Shown here: positions 6,893-14,298 of the stretch, in pieces | How positions within the stretch are numbered: the first letter of the stretch is position 1 | How the letters are laid out: each line of letters begins with the position of its first letter | Assembly: GCA_902792535.1 (NCBI GenBank) | Contig: CADAZU010000001.1 | Location: 62,001 to 126,000, forward strand | DNA: 64,000 nucleotides | Origin: an uncultured Bacteroidales bacterium | Lineage (GTDB): Bacteria; Bacteroidota; Bacteroidia; Bacteroidales; Paludibacteraceae | Direction: 5' to 3' | Position numbers and translations under genes: made by a program | Notes under the pieces: model-generated | What the model saw: the letters and a program-made list of their open reading frames with translations, nothing else | What the model was told of the DNA's origin: nothing | Database searches by the model: none

Positions 6893-7426
6893 ATGAACTG
6901 GGGTATAATTTTTCATAATTTCGTGATCAAAATGCGGGAACTCTTGCAGACCTTATGGGGATGGCTGCTCGTCTTATTCAGTGCTATCATCAATTTTCTC
7001 GGTGACTATAAAGTGTCGGTGCTTGCCGTCATCATCGCCGTTGCGCTCGATGCCTTTTGGGGTATCTGGGCGGCGGTGCGTCAGGGCAAATATGCACGCT
7101 CCGAGTTGGCACGAGACAGCATCAGCAAGATAGCCGCATACGGATCGGCTCTGCTCATCACCATTATGATCGAACAGGTCAAGGACTGGGAGAGCATGTT
7201 CGTCACAAGTCTCATCGCCGTGCTGATATGTGCCGTAGAGTTATGGAGTATCAGCGGAAACATACTCATCGTGAACCCTAACGCTGTTTTCTTCAAACTG
7301 TTGCGCCCGGCTCTCAAAGGCGAGATTGCCCGCAAGTTGGGTATAGAGGAGGAGAGAGTGGACGAGGTGCTGGACGGCGGTGTCAAACCAATCAAAAAAA
7401 CACAAGACGATGCCAAGACTGAATGA
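6893..7426 (+). CDS. Phage holin family protein
   Basis: A 177-residue membrane protein. Hydrophobic segments lie near residues 20-40, 44-64, 82-98 and 103-120. The stretch LDAFWGIWAAVRQGKYARSE followed by DSISKIAAYGS is the signature of the toxin-secretion/phage-lysis holin family (Phage_holin_4). The C-terminal tail is charged and cytoplasmic. Holins form membrane lesions that let the endolysin (here the amidase at 13336-13752) reach the wall. It is the first gene after the rightward promoter. A second Met at residue 14 could be an alternative start, perhaps as a dual-start holin. Confidence 0.8.
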   Translation: MNWGIIFHNFVIKMRELLQTLWGWLLVLFSAIINFLGDYKVSVLAVIIAVALDAFWGIWAAVRQGKYARSELARDSISKIAAYGSALLITIMIEQVKDWESMFVTSLIAVLICAVELWSISGNILIVNPNAVFFKLLRPALKGEIARKLGIEEERVDEVLDGGVKPIKKTQDDAKTE

Positions 7427-7568
7427 AGACGAGAAACGGACGATATGGAAGTTCCGTTACGAGAAAAGCGCGAGTGAGATCGCACAGATGATCGGCAGAA
7501 CACCTGCAACAGTTCTTAACTACCTCCGCAAAAACGGGGTGTCTTACAAATCCAACAGAAAACAATGA
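7410..7568 (+). CDS. Small helix-turn-helix protein
   Basis: A 52-residue basic protein starting MPRLNEDEKRTIWKF. Residues 17-44 (SASEIAQMIGRTPATVLNYL) form a helix-turn-helix. The start overlaps the 3' end of the holin gene and its stop overlaps the next gene (ATGA). It could regulate late transcription or be a leftover DNA-binding module; no specific family is recognised. Confidence 0.6.
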   Translation: MPRLNEDEKRTIWKFRYEKSASEIAQMIGRTPATVLNYLRKNGVSYKSNRKQ

Positions 7569-7729
7569 CTATGCAAGAGAGATTTCACGAGGTGCTGAAG
7601 AAAGCCCGCAAGTACATGCTGCACGGCATGGCGATACTGTTAGCGATCATCTTTGCTCCGGCGGGGTTGCTGACGCTGCTCATGGTCGCGCTCATCGACA
7701 TTCTGCGCGAAATAGCAGACGAGGATTAG
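7565..7729 (+). CDS. Small single-pass membrane protein (possible second holin)
   Basis: A 54-residue protein with one long hydrophobic segment at about residues 22-44 (MAILLAIIFAPAGLLTLLMV), a basic N-terminal part (KKARKY) and an acidic tail (ADED). It starts in an ATGA overlap with the HTH gene, two genes after the holin. Small one-helix proteins beside a holin are often antiholins or pinholins; that role is an inference from place and shape only. Confidence 0.55.
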   Translation: MTMQERFHEVLKKARKYMLHGMAILLAIIFAPAGLLTLLMVALIDILREIADED

Positions 7730-7827
7730 GCAAGTAGTCTGCGGCGAGGACAGCCGTTTTTTTGAGGGTTACGGTAGCGTCTTTCCCGCAGACGAAAGTC
7801 ATCACAACGAACCAAAACATTACGAAC

Positions 7828-8166
7828 ATGGATATATTACCTATTGGAGGAGAATACTACGCAGGTCGCGTTCGCTATCTCGGCGGGGCAGCATTACAGT
7901 CTGCGCCCGTCGTTGTGCTTCATAGCAAGAGCACCCGCAAGTTCTATCGGGCAACGGTCGAGGCTGCACCGACGGGATCGGTGGGGCATGACGCTACGTT
8001 CCCTGCCACCGTCACGGCACGTATGCTGCCCGGCGTGTATGCCTTGGAGGTCTATGCCGATAATGCCATGACCCAACTGATCGCCTACGATGAGTTTGCG
8101 GTACGTGCAGAGCGGGTAGCCAAGACCACCGGCGAGACAGATAACACTTCAGCATCACAATCTTAA
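7828..8166 (+). CDS. Virion-associated beta-rich protein (putative fibre component)
   Basis: A 112-residue protein starting MDILPIGGEYYAGRVRYLGG. It is beta-rich (TVTARMLPGVYALEVYADN), with no signal peptide, and looks like an immunoglobulin-like or carbohydrate-binding small domain. ATG 7828 is preferred to a TTG 22 codons upstream because the upstream part is not protein-like. It leads a run of overlapping genes (8178-10205) with tail-fibre features. Exact role unknown. Confidence 0.5.
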   Translation: MDILPIGGEYYAGRVRYLGGAALQSAPVVVLHSKSTRKFYRATVEAAPTGSVGHDATFPATVTARMLPGVYALEVYADNAMTQLIAYDEFAVRAERVAKTTGETDNTSASQS

Positions 8167-8177
8167 TCCCTACGACT

Positions 8178-8381
8178 ATGGCAGAAGAGAAAGTGATCAT
8201 CATCAAGCCTCGCGGCAATGACATCATCATCAAGGAGCAGCAGGGCAGACCCGTGACCATCGACCCGCCGAAGGGCGGTGCGGTATGGGGTAAGTTGGTC
8301 GGCGACATCAACGATCAGCAAGACCTCATGGCTAAACTAAACAAGATTGAGAAACTCGCAAAGGCAGGAATAGTATTATGA
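8178..8381 (+). CDS. Small tail-fibre-type protein
   Basis: A 67-residue protein. Residues 36-55 (AVWGKLVGDINDQQDLMAKL) match the short W-G-x-[IL]-x-G-D-[IL]-x-[DN]-Q-x-D-L motif that is repeated in many phage tail-fibre proteins, where it forms a coiled-coil or triple-helix joint. The N-terminus is basic and beta-rich. It overlaps the next gene by 4 nt. A linker or adaptor in the fibre complex is the likely role. Confidence 0.55.
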   Translation: MAEEKVIIIKPRGNDIIIKEQQGRPVTIDPPKGGAVWGKLVGDINDQQDLMAKLNKIEKLAKAGIVL

Positions 8382-9025
8382 AAGAGATTATCTACAATAT
8401 CGACGGAGTGGCTGGTCGCGTGATCACGCTGACCGGCTTGACGGGTACGTTCACGAAGAACAACGTGCTCGGTATCATCAACAAGTCCCAAGGCGATGTG
8501 CTCTACACGCCGATGGACTGGAACCTGCTGACCTTTGCGTACAGTAACGGCACGATGACGCTGACGCTCGCAGAGAGTGTGGCGGCTATTGTGGCAGGCG
8601 ACAAACTGTTTATCAAACTCTACACCGACGAGGAAGGCAGTTCCGGTGACGCGGCGGAGCAAGTCAAGGACTTCTTCCATATTGTCAAGGATGGTGACAC
8701 GGTGAAGGTCATTACGGAGGATGGCGGGGAAGAGGTCGTTGTGCCGGTGGAACTCGCTACCGAACAGGAGGTCAAGGACATCAATGACGACGTGATGGGT
8801 GCGCTCTATGGATATGGCAAAGTCACCGTCACCATACACAGCCTCATGCGGACGGGAGCAGAGACCACACAAGACCTTGCGTCGGTCATATATGTCGATC
8901 CGGAGAAGACGTGGGCGGAGAACGGTTATCCGACGCTCTACGACGATGAGGGCAATGCCATCGACACCACCACCAATCCCGCAGCCGGCGACGAAGTGTT
9001 TAACTATCAAATTCAAGAATCATGA
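8378..9025 (+). CDS. Putative tail-fibre/baseplate protein
   Basis: A 215-residue acidic protein with beta-rich repeats of about 20 residues (RVITLTGLTGTFTKNNVLG; TMTLTLAESVAAIVAG), a central helical linker and a C-terminal region with Asp/Thr loops. There is no signal peptide or catalytic motif. It overlaps both neighbours by 4 nt, so it is translated with the lectin-like gene at 9333. A structural part of the adsorption apparatus is inferred from context. Confidence 0.45.
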   Translation: MKEIIYNIDGVAGRVITLTGLTGTFTKNNVLGIINKSQGDVLYTPMDWNLLTFAYSNGTMTLTLAESVAAIVAGDKLFIKLYTDEEGSSGDAAEQVKDFFHIVKDGDTVKVITEDGGEEVVVPVELATEQEVKDINDDVMGALYGYGKVTVTIHSLMRTGAETTQDLASVIYVDPEKTWAENGYPTLYDDEGNAIDTTTNPAAGDEVFNYQIQES

Positions 9026-9336
9026 GTGTAATTTCAAAAGTTCTAACAGCGGCTTTGTACCGCATCGGCCAGACAGACCTTGCGCTCAAAATGCAAGGCA
9101 AGATACATGAGGCTGTGTTGCAAGCGCAGCAGATTGCGGACACGTTCACCATCCGCAATGTCGGGACGCAGGACAACGTGGAGGGCATCGTCAGTGCCTT
9201 TGCCCGCGACCCTGAGACCGGCGAAACAGAACACATGCGTATCGTGGAGCAGCAATGGCCCGGCGACTCGGCAGCGGCGCAGCACACGGTTTATGACAGC
9301 ATCATGTACATCGGCGGCGAGGAGGTGACGGTATGA
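9022..9336 (+). CDS. Small putative virion protein
   Basis: A 104-residue protein with a helical N-terminal half (LALKMQGKIHEAVLQAQQIA) and a beta-rich, acidic C-terminal half ending HTVYDSIMYIGGEEVTV. No family recognised. The 4-nt overlaps with genes on both sides place it in the fibre operon; it may be a chaperone or trimerising piece for the lectin-like protein that follows. Confidence 0.45.
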   Translation: MSVISKVLTAALYRIGQTDLALKMQGKIHEAVLQAQQIADTFTIRNVGTQDNVEGIVSAFARDPETGETEHMRIVEQQWPGDSAAAQHTVYDSIMYIGGEEVTV

Positions 9337-10205
9337 TCGGCTTGGGTGCAAAATATCTCACGGCGGCAGGCTTCGGACGATATAAAATCACCGCTGCATC
9401 GCTCGGCAATCTCTTCTGCCGGATCAGTTGGCTGACGGGTGCGACCATGCAAGCCATCCTCGCAGCGTTTGGAGATGATGGAGTGGCGGTGATCAAGGCG
9501 ACGAACGCCTATCTCAACGGCATCGCTGCTCAAGGTCAAGCAGGGAAGGACAAGGCTACCGCTCTGGCGGGGTTCATCAACGAAGACCCGATGATGGTCT
9601 GCTCGCTCGGACTCGAACCGCAAGGAGTCACTATGCCGATAAGGTGGCTCGTGGGGGATGGAGCATCTTGGGTAAATACTGGCATAGTTCCGACAACCGA
9701 TACTGTTCTCGAAATGCACATCAAGATTCAGCAGCGAGTTGCATCGCACATGGTATGCTTCGGAAGCCGTATAGACCAAACAGACCAATTCTATGTAGGT
9801 ATGACATTCCACTTATCGAACAAGTTGCGTTTGGACTTTGCCGGCACTCGTTTGGAGACAGCAAATGCCGTAGAGGGTACGGAATACAATATCAAGTTCG
9901 GCAAGTCCTATGCGATTGTAAACGGAACGAGTTATGGAACTTTCAGCGGAAGTATATCGGCTAACGCAAAGCCTATGTATATCATGGCAGGCAATAACGA
10001 TGGCAGTCCGCAATATGGAACGGGAGTGATTGTAGATTTTGCAAAGTTAAACAGCGGGCAGTACAATTTCGCGCCGTTCAAATCGACAACAAGGGAAGGT
10101 ATGGTGGATATTGTAAATGGCACATTCCATCCAAATATGGGAACAGGGCACTTCTCGGTTGCTTATACCCGCAACGGACAACCTTGGACCCCATCCACTC
10201 CCTAA
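9333..10205 (+). CDS. Receptor-binding-type protein with lectin-like (LamG/ConA) domain
   Basis: A 290-residue protein. Residues 1-100 are a helical, Ala-rich mount. From about residue 104 (WLVGDGASWVNTGIVPTTDT) to the end runs a jelly-roll domain of the concanavalin/LamG type: the start motif 'G-x-x-[YW]-[IV]-[DN]-T-G-[IV]' and later GTEYNIKFGKSYAIVNGTSY are typical of phage and Bacteroidota surface proteins with this fold. Such domains bind cell-surface sugars. With the LRR protein at 11752 it may define host range. There are no Cys clusters or catalytic residues. Confidence 0.6.
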   Translation: MIGLGAKYLTAAGFGRYKITAASLGNLFCRISWLTGATMQAILAAFGDDGVAVIKATNAYLNGIAAQGQAGKDKATALAGFINEDPMMVCSLGLEPQGVTMPIRWLVGDGASWVNTGIVPTTDTVLEMHIKIQQRVASHMVCFGSRIDQTDQFYVGMTFHLSNKLRLDFAGTRLETANAVEGTEYNIKFGKSYAIVNGTSYGTFSGSISANAKPMYIMAGNNDGSPQYGTGVIVDFAKLNSGQYNFAPFKSTTREGMVDIVNGTFHPNMGTGHFSVAYTRNGQPWTPSTP

Positions 10206-10231
10206 CCCCGGCCAACGCCCAGTTTTCCGCA

Positions 10232-10276
10232 TAGAAAAAGTGCACATTTTGTATAACTAAAACTATAGTTTTTCTA
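10232..10276. promoter_or_regulatory. Nested inverted repeats between fibre genes and HU-like gene
   Basis: TAGAAAAA (10232-10239) pairs with TTTTTCTA (10269-10276), and within the right arm AAAACTATAGTTTT (10259-10272) is a perfect 14-bp palindrome. A terminator for the fibre operon or an operator for the next gene is possible; no TAnnTTTG box is present. Confidence 0.35.
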
Positions 10277-10289
10277 AAATCAAAAGAGT

Positions 10290-10844
10290 ATGAACAAGTA
10301 TTCAGTACACGAATTTACGCCCAATGCGGCGCAAATCGCAAACGGTCAGGGTCACTCTTGGGTTGCTCAGGAGGAGATCGACCATGTTATCACGAACAAC
10401 GAACTCGCCGACAAGGTGGACAAACGCTGTTCGCTCCGTAAGTTTGAGGTCAAAGCATGTCTGGAGGCGGCTTGTGAGGTCATCCTCGAAGAGCTGCTGG
10501 AGAGCAATGCCGTGCGTATTAGTTTCGACGAGGGCAAGACCTTCATCACCATCCGTCCTGAGTGTAAGGGCAGCATCAGCGACAAGGGTATCTTGGCTCG
10601 CACGACGGCTGCACATGCCGAGGATGCGTCGGTGGAAATCCGCAACAAGGCCGAGGAGAGCGACCTGCGTGCATCCGACCTTGAATGGCGGGTAGCGGTA
10701 ACGGTTGGCAAGAAATTCAGCGAGAAGTTCCGCCAAGACAAAGCGGCATCGAAAGTGCCGTACCGTTCGGGCGCAGCGACGGCAGAGGTCGTACCGGCAA
10801 ACGGCGGCAATGGAGGCAACACCGATGATGGGATGCTGGGATGA
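10290..10844 (+). CDS. HU-family-like DNA-binding protein
   Basis: A 184-residue protein. Residues 50-115 (VKACLEAACEVILEELLESN, then AVRISFDEGKTFITIRPECKG) resemble the HU/IHF-like domain common in Bacteroidota, where two helices are followed by beta strands; the strongly conserved DNA-contact Pro loop is not obvious. The C-terminal 30 residues are a Gly/Asn-rich tail. It might package or bend DNA or regulate late genes. A virion structural role cannot be excluded, since it sits between fibre genes and the methyltransferase. Confidence 0.45.
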   Translation: MNKYSVHEFTPNAAQIANGQGHSWVAQEEIDHVITNNELADKVDKRCSLRKFEVKACLEAACEVILEELLESNAVRISFDEGKTFITIRPECKGSISDKGILARTTAAHAEDASVEIRNKAEESDLRASDLEWRVAVTVGKKFSEKFRQDKAASKVPYRSGAATAEVVPANGGNGGNTDDGMLG

Positions 10845-10901
10845 TTTTAGGGCATAGGGCATTGGCTTGCCCTGTGTTCGCAATGAATTAAATGTAGAGG
10901 G

Positions 10902-11648
10902 ATGGAAATCGACAAAATATATAACATCGACTGCCTCGAAGGCATGAAACACATACCCGATGGCTCCATTGATGCCATCATCTGCGATTTGCCTTACGGA
11001 ACGACCGCTAACAAGTGGGACAGCATCATACCGCTTGACCAACTTTGGGCGCAATACAAGCGCATCATCAAACGCGGTGCTCCGATCGTCCTGTTTGCTC
11101 AATGCCCGTTCGACAAGATACTCGGATGTAGCAACCTCGATTGGCTCAAATATGAGTGGATTTGGGAAAAGGAGAAGGGAACGGGCTGGCTCAATGCCAA
11201 ACAAGAGCCGATGAGAAAGCACGAGACCATATTGGTGTTCTATAACAGCCTGCCGACCTACAATCCGCAAATGCGACCCGGAACGGCTTACTCTAAAGGA
11301 CAGACGGGCGCAAGTTCCAACTATGGCAAAGTCCGTGACGATATTGTGACCAAGATGGGCGATGAGCGATACCCAGAGAGCATCCTGCATTTCACGAGAG
11401 ACACGCAAAACGGACAAGCCGAGGCGATCCACCCCACCCAAAAGCCTGTGGACCTGTTGCGATACCTCATCCGCACCTACAGCAACGAAGGCGACACGAT
11501 TTTGGATAATTGCATGGGCAGCGGGACGACCGCAGTCGCTTGCATCAAGGAAAAGAGGCATTTTATAGGGTTTGAGTTGAATAAGGAGTATTTTGATAAA
11601 GCATGTAAGAGGGTAGATATAGAACAAAGACAATTGAAACTTTTTTAA
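10902..11648 (+). CDS. Orphan DNA methyltransferase (beta class, adenine-N6 or cytosine-N4)
   Basis: A 248-residue methyltransferase with motifs in the beta-class order: catalytic motif IV DLPYG at residues 29-33, a middle target-recognition region, then HPTQKP (177-182) and the SAM-binding motif I DNCMGSGTT (202-210). DPPY-like motifs modify exocyclic amino groups. No restriction endonuclease gene is beside it, so it is an orphan of the kind phages use to protect their DNA from host restriction or to mark it for regulation. Recognition sequence unknown. The next gene starts 5 bp downstream. Confidence 0.85.
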   Translation: MEIDKIYNIDCLEGMKHIPDGSIDAIICDLPYGTTANKWDSIIPLDQLWAQYKRIIKRGAPIVLFAQCPFDKILGCSNLDWLKYEWIWEKEKGTGWLNAKQEPMRKHETILVFYNSLPTYNPQMRPGTAYSKGQTGASSNYGKVRDDIVTKMGDERYPESILHFTRDTQNGQAEAIHPTQKPVDLLRYLIRTYSNEGDTILDNCMGSGTTAVACIKEKRHFIGFELNKEYFDKACKRVDIEQRQLKLF

Positions 11649-11653
11649 AGCAT

Positions 11654-11836
11654 ATGAATGAATCTGAGAAAAATATCGAGACCTGCTTGCCGGAGTCTAT
11701 CTTGGCGGAGGTGGCGAGTGTGCCGACCGACCCGCAATTTGTGTCCAATTTGTGTCGCTGGTCAATGAGTCCCTCGACCCGCTCAAACAGCAAGCCTTCC
11801 AACAGGCAGGCTCCGACGCCTACAATGAGGTCGTAG
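11654..11836 (+). pseudogene. 5' part of the LRR tail-fibre gene, now out of frame
   Basis: This frame starts with a good ATG 5 bp after the methyltransferase and reads MNESEKNIETCLPESILAEV up to the duplicated 11-mer at 11735-11756; beyond that it is out-of-frame noise that stops at 11836. Removing one 11-mer joins it exactly to the LRR frame (TDPQFVSLVNESLDPL). It is therefore very likely the true N-terminus of the gene at 11752-13179. Confidence 0.65.
11735..11756 (+). repeat. Perfect 11-bp tandem duplication that breaks a reading frame
   Basis: CAATTTGTGTC is present twice back to back, at 11735-11745 and 11746-11756. Eleven is not a multiple of three, so one copy gives a continuous frame and two copies give an early stop. 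See the findings. Confidence 0.9.
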
Positions 11837-13179
11837 CATCGCACCAGCCGTACACCTTCACCTCGTCCGTCCGGCAGATGAAGTCGAACCTCATCCTGCT
11901 GCTCCGCCGCTTATGGCGTTTCCCCTTTGGCGCAGGCACTCTCCGCTCCCTGTCGGATATGTGGGAACACTATATCAGCCGTTTGCAGGGTTCGGAAACC
12001 TACGGCATCCCGTCGCGTCTCTCCCAACTCACCGACCTCCCATCAGCACCGTTACTCGTAGCGGATAGGAAGATAAGCAACGGAGACAACACACCCGATG
12101 GAATCAGTCTTGCACAATCCGTATTGAGTACCAACAACCCTATCACGGAGTTGGTTGACAATAACGAGGAATGGGATATGAAAGCGGTGTGGCTATCGGA
12201 GATGTTCCCGAACCTCACAAGGCTCATCCTTAACTGCCGGAGCATCGCGACTCCTTCCGATTCGAAGACTTGGCTCACAATGACATCTTCCGAGCCTATT
12301 CGTTTCCCATCGCTGAAACATATCACCGGTGGCTACTATCACGAAACGCTGCTGAATGTAACCACACCGCTATTGGACTTGCCGGAACTGATAGACACGG
12401 AGCAATGCCGATGGGGTGGAGCCTATGACGCTATCAATGCTCCGAAGTTCCAAAGAGTAAAGAGTTATTGGGCATACCAAGACCTCATCTCATCGAGCAC
12501 TCTTCGACACCTCAACCTGCCTGCGTTCAACTACCTCACTTCCTGCTATTATTACGACACGGCAATGGTTCGTGCCGCAAAGGTTGAGGACATCACGCTG
12601 CTTGGATGGAATGGTGCTTATGGCAACAATGGTGTAGATGTACTCGCAAAGAACTGCCCGGAGTTGTTATGGATAGACCTGTCGTATTGTACTACCCACG
12701 CTTGGCATACCGCAGTAGATTGTCCCAAGTTGCAATGGGTCAAGTTCGGCAAAGTGACCACATTCACAAGAGGAGCAAAGGGCGGTGGTAATGATAACGT
12801 AGAGTGGAGAGGATGTGTGAATCTGTTGAAGATAGAGTTTGGGCAGGATAGTGCTTGTAGTATAGATTTGGGCACTTGGTCTCCGACCTTGGATAGTTCC
12901 AACCTCCAGCAGTTCCTTCAAAACTTCCGCTCGTTCATCGTCCTTCGTCTTGCGAACCGCAAGACCATCACGGCTCTGACCTTGACCCTCTCGGCGGCTG
13001 TCTATAACGCCGTGACAGGTGCCAACAGCGGATGGGCTTCACAGCATACCCTCGCAGACCTCGGCATCACCGACAACGACCTCACCGACCTCGAAACCGA
13101 ACTCGGCATCACCTCCGCTACTATCTACGCCACTTGGCTCGACACCTACACCGGAGCCAACGGCATTCACCGCTCCTGA
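11752..13179 (+). CDS. LRR-type receptor-binding/tail-fibre-like protein
   Basis: The open frame encodes 475 residues from a GTG at 11752, but the original start is probably ATG 11654 (see the 11-bp duplication). After a helical N-terminal part (DPLKQQAFQQAGSDAYNEVV) come irregular leucine-rich repeats of the BspA/TpLRR kind at about residues 130-370: FPNLTRLILNC, FPSLKHITGGYY, LRHLNLPAFNYLTSCYYYD, CPELLWIDLSYC and CPKLQWVKFGK. The last part (380-475) looks like a capping or trimerising domain. LRR proteins of Bacteroidota phages and hosts bind surface glycans or proteins; a receptor-binding role fits the location between fibre and lysis genes. Confidence 0.65.
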   Translation: MSLVNESLDPLKQQAFQQAGSDAYNEVVASHQPYTFTSSVRQMKSNLILLLRRLWRFPFGAGTLRSLSDMWEHYISRLQGSETYGIPSRLSQLTDLPSAPLLVADRKISNGDNTPDGISLAQSVLSTNNPITELVDNNEEWDMKAVWLSEMFPNLTRLILNCRSIATPSDSKTWLTMTSSEPIRFPSLKHITGGYYHETLLNVTTPLLDLPELIDTEQCRWGGAYDAINAPKFQRVKSYWAYQDLISSSTLRHLNLPAFNYLTSCYYYDTAMVRAAKVEDITLLGWNGAYGNNGVDVLAKNCPELLWIDLSYCTTHAWHTAVDCPKLQWVKFGKVTTFTRGAKGGGNDNVEWRGCVNLLKIEFGQDSACSIDLGTWSPTLDSSNLQQFLQNFRSFIVLRLANRKTITALTLTLSAAVYNAVTGANSGWASQHTLADLGITDNDLTDLETELGITSATIYATWLDTYTGANGIHRS

Positions 13180-13192
13180 GTTTTGGAAAGAG

Positions 13193-13339
13193 GTGCGCAC
13201 CTCCGAGCCGGAGGACTACACCGAAGTGACCGATGTAGTCCGCATCGAGATGGAAGAAGCATGGCATGAATCCCATCCCGAACCTGAACCGGAACCATCG
13301 CCCGAACCCGAACAGGAACAGGAAGGAGGTGAGGTATGA
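13193..13339 (+). CDS. Small acidic Pro/Glu-rich protein or frameshifted tail of the LRR protein
   Basis: Starting at GTG 13193 this frame encodes 48 residues (VRTSEPEDYTEVTDVVRIEM, then a Pro/Glu tail of EP repeats). It overlaps the amidase start (ATGA at 13336-13339), so it seems to be translated. It lies just past the stop of the LRR frame, in a different frame, and the stretch before the GTG (APEFWKE) also reads as protein. It could be a separate gene or the C-terminus of the LRR protein after a frameshift. Confidence 0.4.
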   Translation: MRTSEPEDYTEVTDVVRIEMEEAWHESHPEPEPEPSPEPEQEQEGGEV

Positions 13340-13752
13340 GAACCATCAAAGAGATCATCGTCCACTGCGCTGATACGCCGGAGGGACGCGATAACAAAGC
13401 CGCTGACATCAAGCGTTGGCACAAGGCGCAGGGCTGGAAAGACATCGGCTACCATTACGTCATCGACCTCGACGGTACGATCGAACCGGGCAGACCGTTA
13501 GAGACCGCAGGAGCGCATTGTACGGGGCACAACGCTAATTCCATCGGTGTGTGCTATATCGGCGGCTGTGATGCCAAAATGCAGCCAAAGGACACCCGTA
13601 CCGACGAACAGAAAGCAAGCCTGATCTTACTGCTGAAGTACCTCGTCGCCAAATACCCCGGAGCAAAGATATACGGGCATAAGGACTTCGCCCAGAAAGC
13701 CTGCCCGTCATTCGATGCCAAAGCCGAGTACGCAGACCTGTGCAAATCTTAA
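13336..13752 (+). CDS. N-acetylmuramoyl-L-alanine amidase (endolysin)
   Basis: A 138-residue amidase_2/PGRP-type domain with no signal peptide, so it must reach the wall through the holin. The zinc ligands are visible as H10 (IIVHCADTP), H115 (YGHKDF) and C123 (KACPSF), the same spacing as the H17, H122, C130 set of T7 lysozyme. It cleaves the bond between MurNAc and L-Ala of peptidoglycan. It starts in a 4-nt overlap with the Pro/Glu-rich frame and ends the rightward block before the convergent lipoprotein genes. Confidence 0.9.
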   Translation: MRTIKEIIVHCADTPEGRDNKAADIKRWHKAQGWKDIGYHYVIDLDGTIEPGRPLETAGAHCTGHNANSIGVCYIGGCDAKMQPKDTRTDEQKASLILLLKYLVAKYPGAKIYGHKDFAQKACPSFDAKAEYADLCKS

Positions 13753-13769
13753 AATAGTACATTATAAAA

Positions 13770-13796
13770 AGGCAAACCCCAGAGAATTTTTTGCCT
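13770..13796 (-). terminator. Hairpin terminator between convergent genes
   Basis: AGGCAAA (13770-13776) pairs with TTTGCCT (13790-13796). Read on the minus strand the stem is followed by a T-run, as expected for a terminator of the leftward lipoprotein genes; it may also stop rightward transcription after the amidase. Confidence 0.5.
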
Positions 13797-13836
13797 CGGA
13801 GGTCTGAAACCTTAATAATCGTATATTTTTTGAGCC

Positions 13837-14289
13837 TTACCACTCGATGATGATGGTCGTACGACGCTTGTGCAGACCCAGCACAGAGTACTTCGTTTTA
13901 GCACCTGCTTTCGACACAGAAGCACTCGGCATCCCGAACGTATAACCGTCACAGGTCACAAACCGCTCCTCGTGCGGGTACTCCAGCAATCGCAGCACGG
14001 CAGCGTCCTCTCGGGTCGGTAGCACCCACGGGGCTGGCAGGGTGATACTTGCCACCTCACTATACAGAATATGCTCTTTGAAAATCTTGACACGCCACTC
14101 CGTCGTGTCCGTCACATACACGATCGTCCCGTTGGCATCGGCAACACGTTCGTCCGTCGGCTGATCCGGCTCATCCGGTTTAGAACACGCGACCAGACTG
14201 GTCAGACCAAGTAGGCTTGACAGTAACAGTAAACGTGACAGCCGTCGTGCTGGCGCACAGAACCGATATAGGAGCGAGGTCGAGGACAT
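13837..14289 (-). CDS. Lipoprotein, second gene of a prophage moron operon
   Basis: A 150-residue protein with a long lipoprotein signal peptide: basic start, hydrophobic LLLLSSLLGLTSLVACS, with the lipobox Cys at about residue 35, then an acidic linker (KPDEPDQPTDE) typical of surface-exposed Bacteroidota lipoproteins. The mature part is a small beta-rich domain with no recognised family. It lies 9 bp downstream of the Mfa2/FimB-like gene, from the same promoter, and is antisense to the lysis block. Lysogenic conversion is the likely reason for its presence. Confidence 0.6.
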   Translation of the reverse strand: MSSTSLLYRFCAPARRLSRLLLLSSLLGLTSLVACSKPDEPDQPTDERVADANGTIVYVTDTTEWRVKIFKEHILYSEVASITLPAPWVLPTREDAAVLRLLEYPHEERFVTCDGYTFGMPSASVSKAGAKTKYSVLGLHKRRTTIIIEW

Positions 14290-14298
14290 GGGTTTCGG

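Noticed and set aside
10302..11633. 443-residue open frame on the minus strand
   Set aside because: It covers the HU-like and methyltransferase genes in antisense, and the methyltransferase has clear motifs.
6893..13752. Complete late region with capsid and packaging genes
   Set aside because: No terminase, portal or capsid motif is seen; those genes must lie left of the window or be absent.
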